Shown: positions 1-6,993 of the stretch, one piece after another
Numbering within the stretch: the first letter of the stretch is position 1
Layout of the letters: each line of letters opens with the position of its first letter
Source: Candidatus Gastranaerophilales bacterium
GTDB taxonomy: Bacteria > Cyanobacteriota > Vampirovibrionia > Gastranaerophilales > Gastranaerophilaceae
Length of the DNA stretch: 44,457 nt
Reading direction: 5' to 3'
Assembly: GCA_944326915.1 (NCBI GenBank)
Contig: CALVFT010000012.1
Span: 1 to 44,457 of the forward strand
The notes under the pieces: model-generated
What the model was told of the DNA's origin: nothing
The model's input: the letters and a program-made list of their open reading frames with translations, nothing else
Databases searched by the model: none
Position numbers and translations under genes: made by a program

Positions 1-342
1 ACTGTTGCGAAGAATTATCTTGATGAAAAAGAACTGAATATTTTGAACAGAATTACATCGGCCTATCTTGAATTTGCCGAATTGCAGGCAATAAGACATA
101 TTCCAATGACAATGAAAGATTGGATCGCAAAACTCGATGATTTTATAAAAATGACAGGAAGCGAACTTCTTGAAAATCCCGGAAAAATCTCAAAATTAGA
201 AGCTGAAAACAAGGCACTTGCAGAATATGCAAAATACAAAGAAACGATAAAAGATGAGTTATCCGAAGTCGAAAAACATTTCCTTGAATCAGTTAAACAA
301 ACGCAGAAACAACTTGAAAAGAAAAATAGAAGCATTGATTAA
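1..342 (+). CDS. RhuM family protein, C-terminal fragment (5' end outside window)
   Basis: The frame is open from base 1, so only the last 113 residues of a longer protein are present. The segment containing IPMTMKDWIAKLDDF, followed by a Lys/Glu-rich helical tail, is the pattern I recognise from the end of RhuM proteins (named from a Salmonella pathogenicity-island locus). Their molecular function is not established; they often occur in variable or defence-rich regions. A TTG at 43 is an internal codon, not a start. The gene converges on the CBASS operon, with 15 bases between the two stop codons and no obvious terminator. The family call rests on C-terminal sequence memory only. Confidence 0.72.
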   Translation, partial: TVAKNYLDEKELNILNRITSAYLEFAELQAIRHIPMTMKDWIAKLDDFIKMTGSELLENPGKISKLEAENKALAEYAKYKETIKDELSEVEKHFLESVKQTQKQLEKKNRSID

Positions 343-357
343 TATATTTTATACAAA

Positions 358-837
358 TTAAATATCAATATAGTAACAAAAAGGATTACTTGATGTTTTA
401 ATTCTCTTATGTCCCGACTTTGTTTCTATACCGTAGTAATTCTCTTTTTTACCAATTATGAGAAGTAGTAAAAAATCGATTTCCATTTTGGAAGTTTTTA
501 GTTGATTTTTAATCATTTTTAAATCCCGATTTGATGGAATTGGGATATCTTCGTTATGAGTATGCCATTCTCCTAAATAAATAATTTCACCATTTGATTC
601 TTTCCATTTTTGATTAATAATCTTTTGAGCTTCATTGCGATCTCTGTGAAAGAAGCATAATCCACGTTTATCCTTTTTATTAGGAGGTGTTAATATTTCT
701 ATCAAAATATGCTTGTTAGGCAAAATTTTACCTAAAATAATTCCACCAGATTCTAGATCGGGTAATTTTTCTTTATATGCATCAATTATTCTATTTATAT
801 TTGATGGAATTATTAACATTTTTTCAGCTTTAATCAT
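358..837 (-). CDS. cap3: CBASS Cap3: JAMM/MPN isopeptidase
   Basis: 159 aa. A JAB/MPN-fold zinc peptidase. The JAMM signature is complete: Glu29 (in LESGGIILG), then His92-Thr-His94, Ser102 and Asp105 in GEWHTHNEDIPIPSNRDL. In type II CBASS, Cap3 cleaves the bond that Cap2 forms at the C-terminus of the CD-NTase, so it opposes Cap2 (established for the family). It is the last gene of the four-gene operon; its ATG overlaps the stop of cap2 in an ATGA-type junction, implying translational coupling. Met7 is an alternative start. No signal peptide or membrane segment, so cytoplasmic. Nothing looks degraded. Confidence 0.93.
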   Translation of the reverse strand: MIKAEKMLIIPSNINRIIDAYKEKLPDLESGGIILGKILPNKHILIEILTPPNKKDKRGLCFFHRDRNEAQKIINQKWKESNGEIIYLGEWHTHNEDIPIPSNRDLKMIKNQLKTSKMEIDFLLLLIIGKKENYYGIETKSGHKRIKTSSNPFCYYIDI

Positions 838-2537
838 AATAGTTTTTCCATTTTCGAGTCTATTATACTAGACTCTTTTTGCCATCTATAAATACAACTT
901 TGAGTTATTTTTTTAGAAGCTATTTCTTGTATTAAATAAACCACATTATTTAAAAAACTTGAAATACTTAATGTTCCATAAGGTATATACACACTTTGAC
1001 AGCCTGCTTCCTGTTTCTTTTCCTGATTAGATATTGGATTAGCCGAATATTTGTAAACTAAATTATTACTTTCAAAATAATGTAACTCTTCAAAAGATAT
1101 TACATTATTCGGATCTATATAAACAAAGTGTCCGGCTTTCAAATAAGGTTCTACCCAAAGTATTAATATCGGCTTTTTAAGAATTTTATTTTCCAAAAGT
1201 TTAGTTAAACAAATTTCTGTATTATAATCTCCGACACATACAATATTTAAATCGCATGAATTAAATGTTCCTATACTGTTTAATGCAAGAGAAACTATAT
1301 TTTCATACATAGTCGTAATTTTCAGTAAAGGATACCTTTTAAACATTTTGTTTTTTAACGCTTCAACTTTACGGAATCCTAAATCTGAAATATCACAAAC
1401 ATGTCTTGCCAGATTTTCAATAGAAAAAATATCATTATCTACAAGATTAAAATTATTAAAACCTGCTTGAACTAATTTTTCTAACAAGAAACTTCCTATA
1501 GATCCACACCCAAGTATATTTATCTTATATTGTTGATTTACGTTTAAACCTTCTCCGCCTCGTTCAAATAAGCGTTCCTTATCAAATCTATCAACATTAT
1601 ATCTTTTAATTTTATTATCTTTTGCAAAACCAGTAAGTTCCATTGCTGTAACTTGCTTACCCTGGCGAAAGCCTTTCTGATGTTTTCTTTTTAAAGATTC
1701 TGTTCCTTTTCTGACATTATCATAATATTCCTGAAGTTCGAATGCAAACATACCATTTTTATAATTACATAAAACTAGTGTTGGTCTTTTTTTATTATTT
1801 AAATGGTTAAACAATTCTTTCAGTTTATTCCCTTGTAAAAATGTTAAAATTTCTTTATTAATTTTCGGTATAACACTAAATGTCGCTGTATTTATAGGGG
1901 AAAAAACACCATAATCATGATTTATAACAATATCACTTCTCAAAATATCAGCATTTGAAAGCCAATCAGTTCCCTCAGATAAAGAGTCGGCAAGCAAATA
2001 TTTGTAACCTTTAAAACCCAATTTTCTTATATCAAAAATGCAGATATCTTTAACTTTGTTTGCCGGCTTAACAATTGATAAAACATTAGCATCACAATTG
2101 TTATTTGTCCAGTACGCTAAAAATTCTTCTTCATAGTCTTTATAATTTTTACCTGTCAAGCCATCCTTTATTATTTTACATGCTTTCACAATAATATTGT
2201 CACAGACCTCAAGAGGCTTATATATATTTGAAAATGATAATGATTTATCAAATGTGCATATAAAAAAGTTATGGTCTATATGCGGTAAATTAATTAAATC
2301 TATATGCTCACGATGCAAATATATAGAAGGGTATTCATATGGAAAAGTCTTTGGAATAGCTAAAATTAATTTATAAGTCGCGTTTTCAATATTGATATTT
2401 AAAAGTAACAGCTTAAACCAGCAAGATTTTTTCAATTTATCACAATCCTGCTCAGAAGGGACATACTCTTCCGTTTTATATTTTCGTTGTAGTCGTTTAA
2501 ACAGGTAATTTATTTTTTTATGCAGATCTTCCATCAT
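834..2537 (-). CDS. cap2: CBASS Cap2: E2-E1 ubiquitin-transfer-like fusion
   Basis: 567 aa. The N-terminal ~140 residues look like an E2 fold: FPYEYP, then HIDHNFFIC with candidate catalytic Cys94. A linker of ~190 residues follows, then a ThiF/E1 adenylation domain with the nucleotide-binding loop LGCGSIGSF and the acidic segment LVDNDIFSIENLARH (~340-385). Cys513 in AGCQSVYIPYG is the probable E1 cysteine. In type II CBASS this enzyme links the CD-NTase C-terminus to a target and raises second-messenger output (established). The start is ATG 2535-2537 (Met-Met), lying inside the end of the CD-NTase gene with a 20-base overlap. All expected catalytic positions are present. Confidence 0.94.
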   Translation of the reverse strand: MMEDLHKKINYLFKRLQRKYKTEEYVPSEQDCDKLKKSCWFKLLLLNINIENATYKLILAIPKTFPYEYPSIYLHREHIDLINLPHIDHNFFICTFDKSLSFSNIYKPLEVCDNIIVKACKIIKDGLTGKNYKDYEEEFLAYWTNNNCDANVLSIVKPANKVKDICIFDIRKLGFKGYKYLLADSLSEGTDWLSNADILRSDIVINHDYGVFSPINTATFSVIPKINKEILTFLQGNKLKELFNHLNNKKRPTLVLCNYKNGMFAFELQEYYDNVRKGTESLKRKHQKGFRQGKQVTAMELTGFAKDNKIKRYNVDRFDKERLFERGGEGLNVNQQYKINILGCGSIGSFLLEKLVQAGFNNFNLVDNDIFSIENLARHVCDISDLGFRKVEALKNKMFKRYPLLKITTMYENIVSLALNSIGTFNSCDLNIVCVGDYNTEICLTKLLENKILKKPILILWVEPYLKAGHFVYIDPNNVISFEELHYFESNNLVYKYSANPISNQEKKQEAGCQSVYIPYGTLSISSFLNNVVYLIQEIASKKITQSCIYRWQKESSIIDSKMEKLL

Positions 2538-3537
2538 TACCTATAATTGCCGGTGCTGAAGTTCTAGCATAACTACTTACGCTTTCATATGCATCTGCTT
2601 CAATCTCTTTTATATCTTCAAAACATTTGCGTAGTAATCTAAATGCATCATCTTCAGTGCTTGCTTCCATTGCATTATCTAAATTATCATAAAAATTTTG
2701 TAATTTTTCTTTCAATTCCGTTAATGCTGCTGTACTATAATCCTCGAATAAATTTTCAGAAGTAGCTACAGGATTATATAATTCATATTTCTCTTTTTTG
2801 AGTTGAGTGTCTAAATCCTCAACAATATTCTTTACTGTTTCAAGTAAAGATAAATCATAAATACCTTCATCTTGTTTCGAAAATTCATTTGCTGCAAGAA
2901 TTGTTAAAATAAGACCTGTTGGTTTTCTGCAATTCCAAGATTGAAGTTTTGACCAACTTTTTAAGAATCTTACAATTACTCTATAATCTTCACCTTTTTC
3001 TTTTACCTCTTCATCAAACCAATCGACTATAGCTCTTGGATCACTTTCTATCCATTCATTATCATTTTTTACGGACAAGAAATATCTTCCATTAAGTTCA
3101 ACATATATAGGTAAATCAATATGATAAGAATAAGAATTTTCGCCAGGTGCATACTTAATTCTCACACACTTATTCTTATTTTCAGGCTTTTGTGAAGTTT
3201 GGTTCTCTACAGCTTTGTAAATCCAAGTATGAACGGTTTCTGGTTTAACCCATGCGGAATTATCATTTTCCTTACCTTCTGGTATCACATCATAAGAATT
3301 AAGATATACTCCATAATCAATATCATATTCATCACTTGTATCTTTTGGATTTATTATAGTTTTCATTGAGAAAGAACCCTGACCTATAAATGTAGGTTTC
3401 TTCTTATTGTTATTGTCAAAATACTTTACAATTGTATCATTAATTGCATTGCGTGAAGTTCTTAATGTATTTTCTCTCTTTGAGTCTAATTTTATGTCAT
3501 CATTGTACTGTTCCAAATATGGATTTAAATCTATCAT
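2518..3537 (-). CDS. CBASS CD-NTase (cGAS/DncV-like nucleotidyltransferase)
   Basis: 339 aa. A polymerase-beta-type nucleotidyltransferase that makes a cyclic oligonucleotide alarm signal during phage infection. Active site: Gly54-Ser55 in GQGSFSMKT, Asp72-x-Asp74 in DEYDIDYGVYL, and the third carboxylate Asp141 in YHIDLPIYVEL. The C-terminal half is helical, as usual in the family. The protein ends in a flexible-looking tail, SAPAIIGNDGRSA; in type II systems Cap2 acts on this end. The start overlaps the patatin stop by 4 bases (ATGA). The nucleotide product cannot be read from sequence; patatin effectors elsewhere respond to 3',3'-cGAMP, so a dinucleotide is a reasonable guess. Confidence 0.95.
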   Translation of the reverse strand: MIDLNPYLEQYNDDIKLDSKRENTLRTSRNAINDTIVKYFDNNNKKKPTFIGQGSFSMKTIINPKDTSDEYDIDYGVYLNSYDVIPEGKENDNSAWVKPETVHTWIYKAVENQTSQKPENKNKCVRIKYAPGENSYSYHIDLPIYVELNGRYFLSVKNDNEWIESDPRAIVDWFDEEVKEKGEDYRVIVRFLKSWSKLQSWNCRKPTGLILTILAANEFSKQDEGIYDLSLLETVKNIVEDLDTQLKKEKYELYNPVATSENLFEDYSTAALTELKEKLQNFYDNLDNAMEASTEDDAFRLLRKCFEDIKEIEADAYESVSSYARTSAPAIIGNDGRSA

Positions 3538-4514
3538 TTAACCTCCTGAATATTATTCTTTAACTCAAAATAACCTTTTGCAATGATTTCAGCTTCCATA
3601 TGTTCCGCATCCTTATAACCTTTAGAAATCAACAAATCTAAAACTTTATTGTCAGTTGAATCAAGCTTAATTTTACCGTATTGGTCTTTTGATAAATCAT
3701 TATTTGCAATCCTTGTATAATCAGCATTATAAGCCATACATAAATACTTTGTTATATTGTTTAAAGTTTTATTCTGAAGTTTCATAAATAAATCTATTAT
3801 ATTTTTTATAAGCGAAAAATTATAAAAAAAGCAAGGTTTTAATGAACTAAAGCAACCTGTATTATATTCTATATTACCTACTGATAAAAGAGCAAAATTA
3901 TCATAATCAAGTTGTTCCTTTGATATTACAGATATAAACTCAATAACTCCTATTAATGATGGATTATTTGCACTCAACCCACCATCTACTGTATTTCTAT
4001 TAATTTTCTCAATATTATATTTGGGAAAATATAAAGGAGCAGCACTTGTAGCCAATGCAACATCTAACATTTTTATTTCTAGGTCTCTATTATACCTTGA
4101 AGAATGTTTAGTCTTAAAAACCATCGGTTCTTCATTGTCTGCATCAACGGCAGGTATGCACAGATTAGTATATGAGTCTTTCATTTTCTTATCTTTAAGA
4201 TACGCTTTCAATAAGCTAGCTAAAGGTTTTCTATCAAATTTTGCTTTGCCAATAACTATGCCGAATAAATTAACTATATTTTTGGGGAAAATAATTGAAG
4301 CATTTTCTTTATAAAATTCAACAATTTCTGTTGCGGAATATCCTGCTGCCAGAAGTAATGCAATTAAACCTCCAGTTGAAGTCCCACAGATTAAATCAAA
4401 ACAATCTATAATTCTTTTACCAGTTGCTTGTTCTAAGCGAGCCAATACAGCTATAGAATAAATACCTTTTATTCCCCCGCCGTCTATTGATAAAATTTTA
4501 AAAGTCTTTTTCAC
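3534..4514 (-). CDS. capV: CBASS effector CapV: patatin-like phospholipase
   Basis: 326 aa, first gene of the CBASS operon. Patatin signature complete: oxyanion loop DGGGIKG (11-17), nucleophile Ser46 in CGTSTGG, and catalytic Asp177 in VDGGLSANNPS. Known homologues are switched on by the CD-NTase product and hydrolyse inner-membrane phospholipids, killing or arresting the infected cell. The start codon is GTG (4512-4514), preceded by GGAGAG at a proper distance. Residues ~70-95 and ~210-250 are hydrophobic, but there is no clear transmembrane helix. Using a GTG may keep expression of the killing component low (inference). Confidence 0.94.
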   Translation of the reverse strand: MKKTFKILSIDGGGIKGIYSIAVLARLEQATGKRIIDCFDLICGTSTGGLIALLLAAGYSATEIVEFYKENASIIFPKNIVNLFGIVIGKAKFDRKPLASLLKAYLKDKKMKDSYTNLCIPAVDADNEEPMVFKTKHSSRYNRDLEIKMLDVALATSAAPLYFPKYNIEKINRNTVDGGLSANNPSLIGVIEFISVISKEQLDYDNFALLSVGNIEYNTGCFSSLKPCFFYNFSLIKNIIDLFMKLQNKTLNNITKYLCMAYNADYTRIANNDLSKDQYGKIKLDSTDNKVLDLLISKGYKDAEHMEAEIIAKGYFELKNNIQEVK

Positions 4515-4549
4515 TACCTACTCTCCAAATTCTTACACTTATATTTTAT

Positions 4550-4555
4550 ATTATA
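4550..4555 (-). promoter_or_regulatory. Candidate -10 box of the CBASS operon
   Basis: A perfect TATAAT on the minus strand lies 35 bases upstream of the GTG start of the patatin gene. A TTAAGT at 4574-4579 is a weak -35 with an 18-base spacer. Three copies of an ACTTAA core (4574, 4582, 4593) overlap the -35 side and could bind a regulator. Assigned by consensus and position only. Confidence 0.5.
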
Positions 4556-4766
4556 ACTCCCATTTGAATTAAAACTTAAAAACTTAAGCAAAACTTAATT
4601 ATTGTTTTATAATTCCCTGCTCATTATCTTGCAGAGAATATATTTCAAAAACCTTATGTAGCAAGAGTTTTAATTATAAAATTTAACAAACATCGATAAA
4701 TTTTCCCTGATTTTTAATTTAGCAGGGAATTTACAAATATCAAAATTGCGTTTATAATGTTTATGA

Positions 4767-4797
4767 AGCGAGCCTGTTGCTCACGGGACTGTTCGCT
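4767..4797. repeat. GC-rich hairpin with internal CTGTT/GCTC repeat
   Basis: AGCGAG (4767-4772) can pair with TTCGCT (4792-4797) with one wobble. Inside and beside it the motif CTGTTGCTC is followed 16 bases later by CTGTTCGCTC. The block is far richer in G and C than its flanks and has no open frame of note. Nothing recognisable; listed as structure only. Confidence 0.4.
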
Positions 4798-4818
4798 CCA
4801 GTTTTAATAAAATTATGT

Positions 4819-5313
4819 TTATACATCATTAGCTTTTTTATTTTCTTTTTCTAGTCTTTTTAATTGTTTTTTATGTTCTTGCTCTGTCATTTTACATTTT
4901 TTCAGCAATTTATCATAATGCTCTTGTCTTTCATTTGAGTCTTTTATGTTATTTGCTTCCTCAAGACCTTCAAAATACTTATTTTTCTTGTCAGCCCAAC
5001 CTATATTTTTCAATTTTGTCGTTGAATGACAAATCATAGGAATACCTATTGGAGCTGTTAATAATAAATCTGTAAGAACTATTCCAGTAGCTAATTCAGC
5101 AATTGCAGTTCCCTTTTTAAAATCTGTTCTAGGATTTTGATACTTTGTTGGGACATATTCTATCCATTTTGGAGCATCAGTAGGTTCTATTGGTTGAACC
5201 CTCATATCTCTTAACCCCTCTGCTTCTGATTCTTTAACACTCATTGCAAAAACTGGAACATTTATAGAAAAAATCAATATAGCCAATAAAATTGATAAGA
5301 ATCTTCTTCTCAT
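4819..5313 (-). CDS. Secreted protein of unknown function
   Basis: 164 aa. N-terminal signal peptide with two-three arginines, a hydrophobic core and a probable cleavage after VFA (residue ~23). A second hydrophobic stretch (~residues 75-95, GIVLTDLLLTAPIGIPM) may be a membrane helix or a buried segment. The C-terminal third is very rich in Lys and Glu and is probably a long helix. I recognise no family. It lies between CBASS and a small membrane peptide, all on the minus strand, but a gap of about 300 bases with hairpins and a separate promoter makes shared transcription with CBASS unlikely. A role in defence is not supported. Confidence 0.75.
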   Translation of the reverse strand: MRRRFLSILLAILIFSINVPVFAMSVKESEAEGLRDMRVQPIEPTDAPKWIEYVPTKYQNPRTDFKKGTAIAELATGIVLTDLLLTAPIGIPMICHSTTKLKNIGWADKKNKYFEGLEEANNIKDSNERQEHYDKLLKKCKMTEQEHKKQLKRLEKENKKANDV

Positions 5314-5470
5314 AACAATCCTTTCACAAATTTAATAACAAACTTAATCACACCTTCAATTAGTAGAGTCAAATATATCACAAAAATTATAAAATTGAAA
5401 AATAGTTTTATAAACATTGAAAAACCGCTAAATATTTTTATAAATGAATTAATTACTTAAAACTACAAAT

Positions 5471-5608
5471 TTAAAAATAATCCTCATAATCATAATCACT
5501 ATCAGAATCAATTTTTGAACTACAACAAATATAAATCAGATAAGGTAGAAAACCTAAAACACAAATTACTAAAATAATAAATTCAAAAATTCTTTTGATA
5601 AATTTCAT
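5471..5608 (-). CDS. 45-residue single-span membrane peptide
   Basis: A short frame of 46 codons with ATG at 5606-5608, preceded by AAGGA at good spacing. The peptide starts MKFIKRIFEF, continues with about 20 hydrophobic residues (IILVICVLGFLPYLIYICC) and ends in an acidic tail, SDSDYDYEDYF. A positive N-terminus, one helix and an acidic tail fit a small inner-membrane protein. It lies 157 bases upstream of the secreted protein gene on the same strand. No family recognised. Supported by ribosome site and amino-acid composition rather than homology. Confidence 0.6.
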   Translation of the reverse strand: MKFIKRIFEFIILVICVLGFLPYLIYICCSSKIDSDSDYDYEDYF

Positions 5609-5653
5609 TTTAATCCTTATTTTATTAATGAATTATATCTATTATTATATGCA

Positions 5654-5718
5654 TACATCATATTTATGTCAAATATATTCGTATATCTAATTTAAAAATA
5701 TGTGTTTACATCATATTT
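5654..5718 (+). promoter_or_regulatory. Direct repeats and a symmetric AT motif upstream of the XRE gene
   Basis: The 12-mer TACATCATATTT occurs at 5654-5665 and again at 5707-5718, 53 bases apart (about five helical turns). Between them is an inverted repeat, ATATATTCGTATAT (5673-5686). The second copy ends 22 bases before the proposed ATG at 5741. This arrangement suggests an autoregulatory operator for the XRE protein, but no promoter is clear. Confidence 0.35.
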
Positions 5719-5740
5719 TAGTAATGGAGATACGTATTTT

Positions 5741-6091
5741 ATGAGATTTGATGACAAAATATACTTAGCAGACAAAATAAAATATTACAGAAAAAAAGCT
5801 AACCTTACACAAGCTGAACTAGCCGAAAAAGTAGATCTTAGTGTACAACATATTTCAAGAATAGAAAGTGGCTGCTATATTCCATCATTAAAATCTTTTT
5901 TCGCACTCGTTACTGTTTTAAAAATAGATCTTAAAGATTTTGGATTTAATATCGACAGTACAAACAATCTCATTAAAGATAAATTAATTACAATGATTAG
6001 CAATGCTACAGATGCAGAACTTATTTTTTACGAAAATGTTATGCAAGCAGTAAATACAAGTCTTAAAAAAGTAAAAAAAGAACTGCTTTAA
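5741..6091 (+). CDS. XRE-family transcriptional regulator
   Basis: 116 aa. A classic Cro/CI-type helix-turn-helix occupies residues ~10-64: IKYYRKKANLTQAELAEK, VDLSVQHISRIESG, YIPSLKSFFALVTVL. The remaining ~50 residues are helical and may dimerise. I chose ATG 5741 because GGAGA lies 10 bases before it; an in-frame ATG at 5702 has no ribosome site. The gene is followed 95 bases later by an HD hydrolase. Nothing phage-like surrounds it, so its target may be itself (see the repeats upstream) or the small genes on its left. Confidence 0.85.
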   Translation: MRFDDKIYLADKIKYYRKKANLTQAELAEKVDLSVQHISRIESGCYIPSLKSFFALVTVLKIDLKDFGFNIDSTNNLIKDKLITMISNATDAELIFYENVMQAVNTSLKKVKKELL

Positions 6092-6186
6092 AACAGACAC
6101 TACAAAAATGAAAAAAAATATGTTAGAATATTAGTGTATGATTAAATGACTAATTTTAATCACTATGTTTTATAAAGGAATACACT

Positions 6187-6993
6187 ATGAAATCAATTAA
6201 AGAAGTTTCTATTGAATCAAAAATTCTTAATAGACTAAAAAATTACCCTTGCTGTCTAAAGCTTGCAGAATTTTTATTTGCAGATGAAGAACTTCAAGAG
6301 ATGCAGGATTATGCAAATAACGTATCAATAAAACGTCTTGGATACAATGACCATGGGCCTGTACATATGAGACAGGTTGCAGGTAATGCAATTAAAATGC
6401 TTAATATTCTACAGCAATCAGGAATAAAAACATCTTTAGAAGAAGAAGAAATAGGAACTTTTGAAGATAGTATGTGCGCAGTAATCCTAGCAGGCCTAAT
6501 GCATGATTTAGGAATGATGATAGGAAGACAAGGACATGAAGATATGTCATCTATGCTATCACAACCAATAATTGACAAAGCACTAATGCACGTATTCCCT
6601 AATGATTTACATAGGAGAGTAATTATCAAATCCCTTGCAACAGAGGCAATAGTCGGACATATGTCCACAACAAAAATACACTCAATTGAAGCAGGTATTA
6701 TTCTTATCGCAGATGGATGCGACATGACAAAAGGAAGAGCAAGAATTCCTATGTCTATTCATACAACCCCACGAGTTGGCGACATTCACAAATATTCTGC
6801 AAATGCAATCAACAGAATAGGAATACACCACGGAGAAAGAAAACCTATAAGAATTGATGTTGAGATGTCTGGAGATGTTGGATTCTTCCAAATAGAAGAA
6901 GTACTTTTGACAAAAATCGATTCTAGCCCTGCAAAAAAATTCGTTGAACTATATGCAGGAGTCGAAGGTCAAGAAAGAAAATGCTATCTATAA
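6187..6993 (+). CDS. HD-superfamily metal-dependent phosphohydrolase (COG2316-like)
   Basis: 268 aa. HD-type metal site: His56 and His60 in NDHGPVHMRQV, His106-Asp107 in GLMHDLGMM. Later conserved-looking motifs are EAIVGHMSTT and ILIADGCDMTKGRARI. The overall shape matches the COG2316 predicted hydrolases of archaea and cyanobacteria, whose substrate is unknown to me; HD proteins usually cleave phosphate esters of nucleotides. No signal peptide. AAGGA precedes the ATG. The stop codon overlaps the end of the convergent calpain-like gene by 6 bases. Confidence 0.8.
   Translation: MKSIKEVSIESKILNRLKNYPCCLKLAEFLFADEELQEMQDYANNVSIKRLGYNDHGPVHMRQVAGNAIKMLNILQQSGIKTSLEEEEIGTFEDSMCAVILAGLMHDLGMMIGRQGHEDMSSMLSQPIIDKALMHVFPNDLHRRVIIKSLATEAIVGHMSTTKIHSIEAGIILIADGCDMTKGRARIPMSIHTTPRVGDIHKYSANAINRIGIHHGERKPIRIDVEMSGDVGFFQIEEVLLTKIDSSPAKKFVELYAGVEGQERKCYL

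Larger units (their letters stand above)
4515..4818. other. Structured non-coding interval between CBASS and a secreted-protein gene
   Basis: 304 bases with no plausible gene on either strand. On the right of the CBASS promoter the sequence holds a 10-base inverted pair, AATTCCCTGC (4611-4620) with GCAGGGAATT (4722-4731). A nearer partner, TTCCCTG at 4703-4709, pairs with CAGGGAA at 4723-4729 as a local hairpin. A GC-rich segment at 4767-4797 stands out from the AT-rich surroundings. Some of this may be terminator structure for the minus-strand gene ending at 4819, but no clean U-run follows any of the stems. Confidence 0.55.

Noticed and set aside
4021-4314. Plus-strand frame opposite the patatin gene
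   Set aside because: Lies wholly antisense to a gene with full catalytic motifs; no ribosome site; composition is that of a shadow frame.
4515-4818. CRISPR array or tandem repeat locus
   Set aside because: The short TTCCCTG elements are in alternating orientation and unevenly spaced; no regular repeat-spacer pattern exists anywhere in the window.
1-6100. Transposon or integrative element carrying CBASS
   Set aside because: No transposase, integrase, terminal inverted repeat or tRNA-derived attachment site is visible within the window; the left edge is outside it.
6309-6725. 138-codon minus-strand frame opposite the HD hydrolase
   Set aside because: The plus-strand protein has HD motifs and a good ribosome site; this frame has neither.
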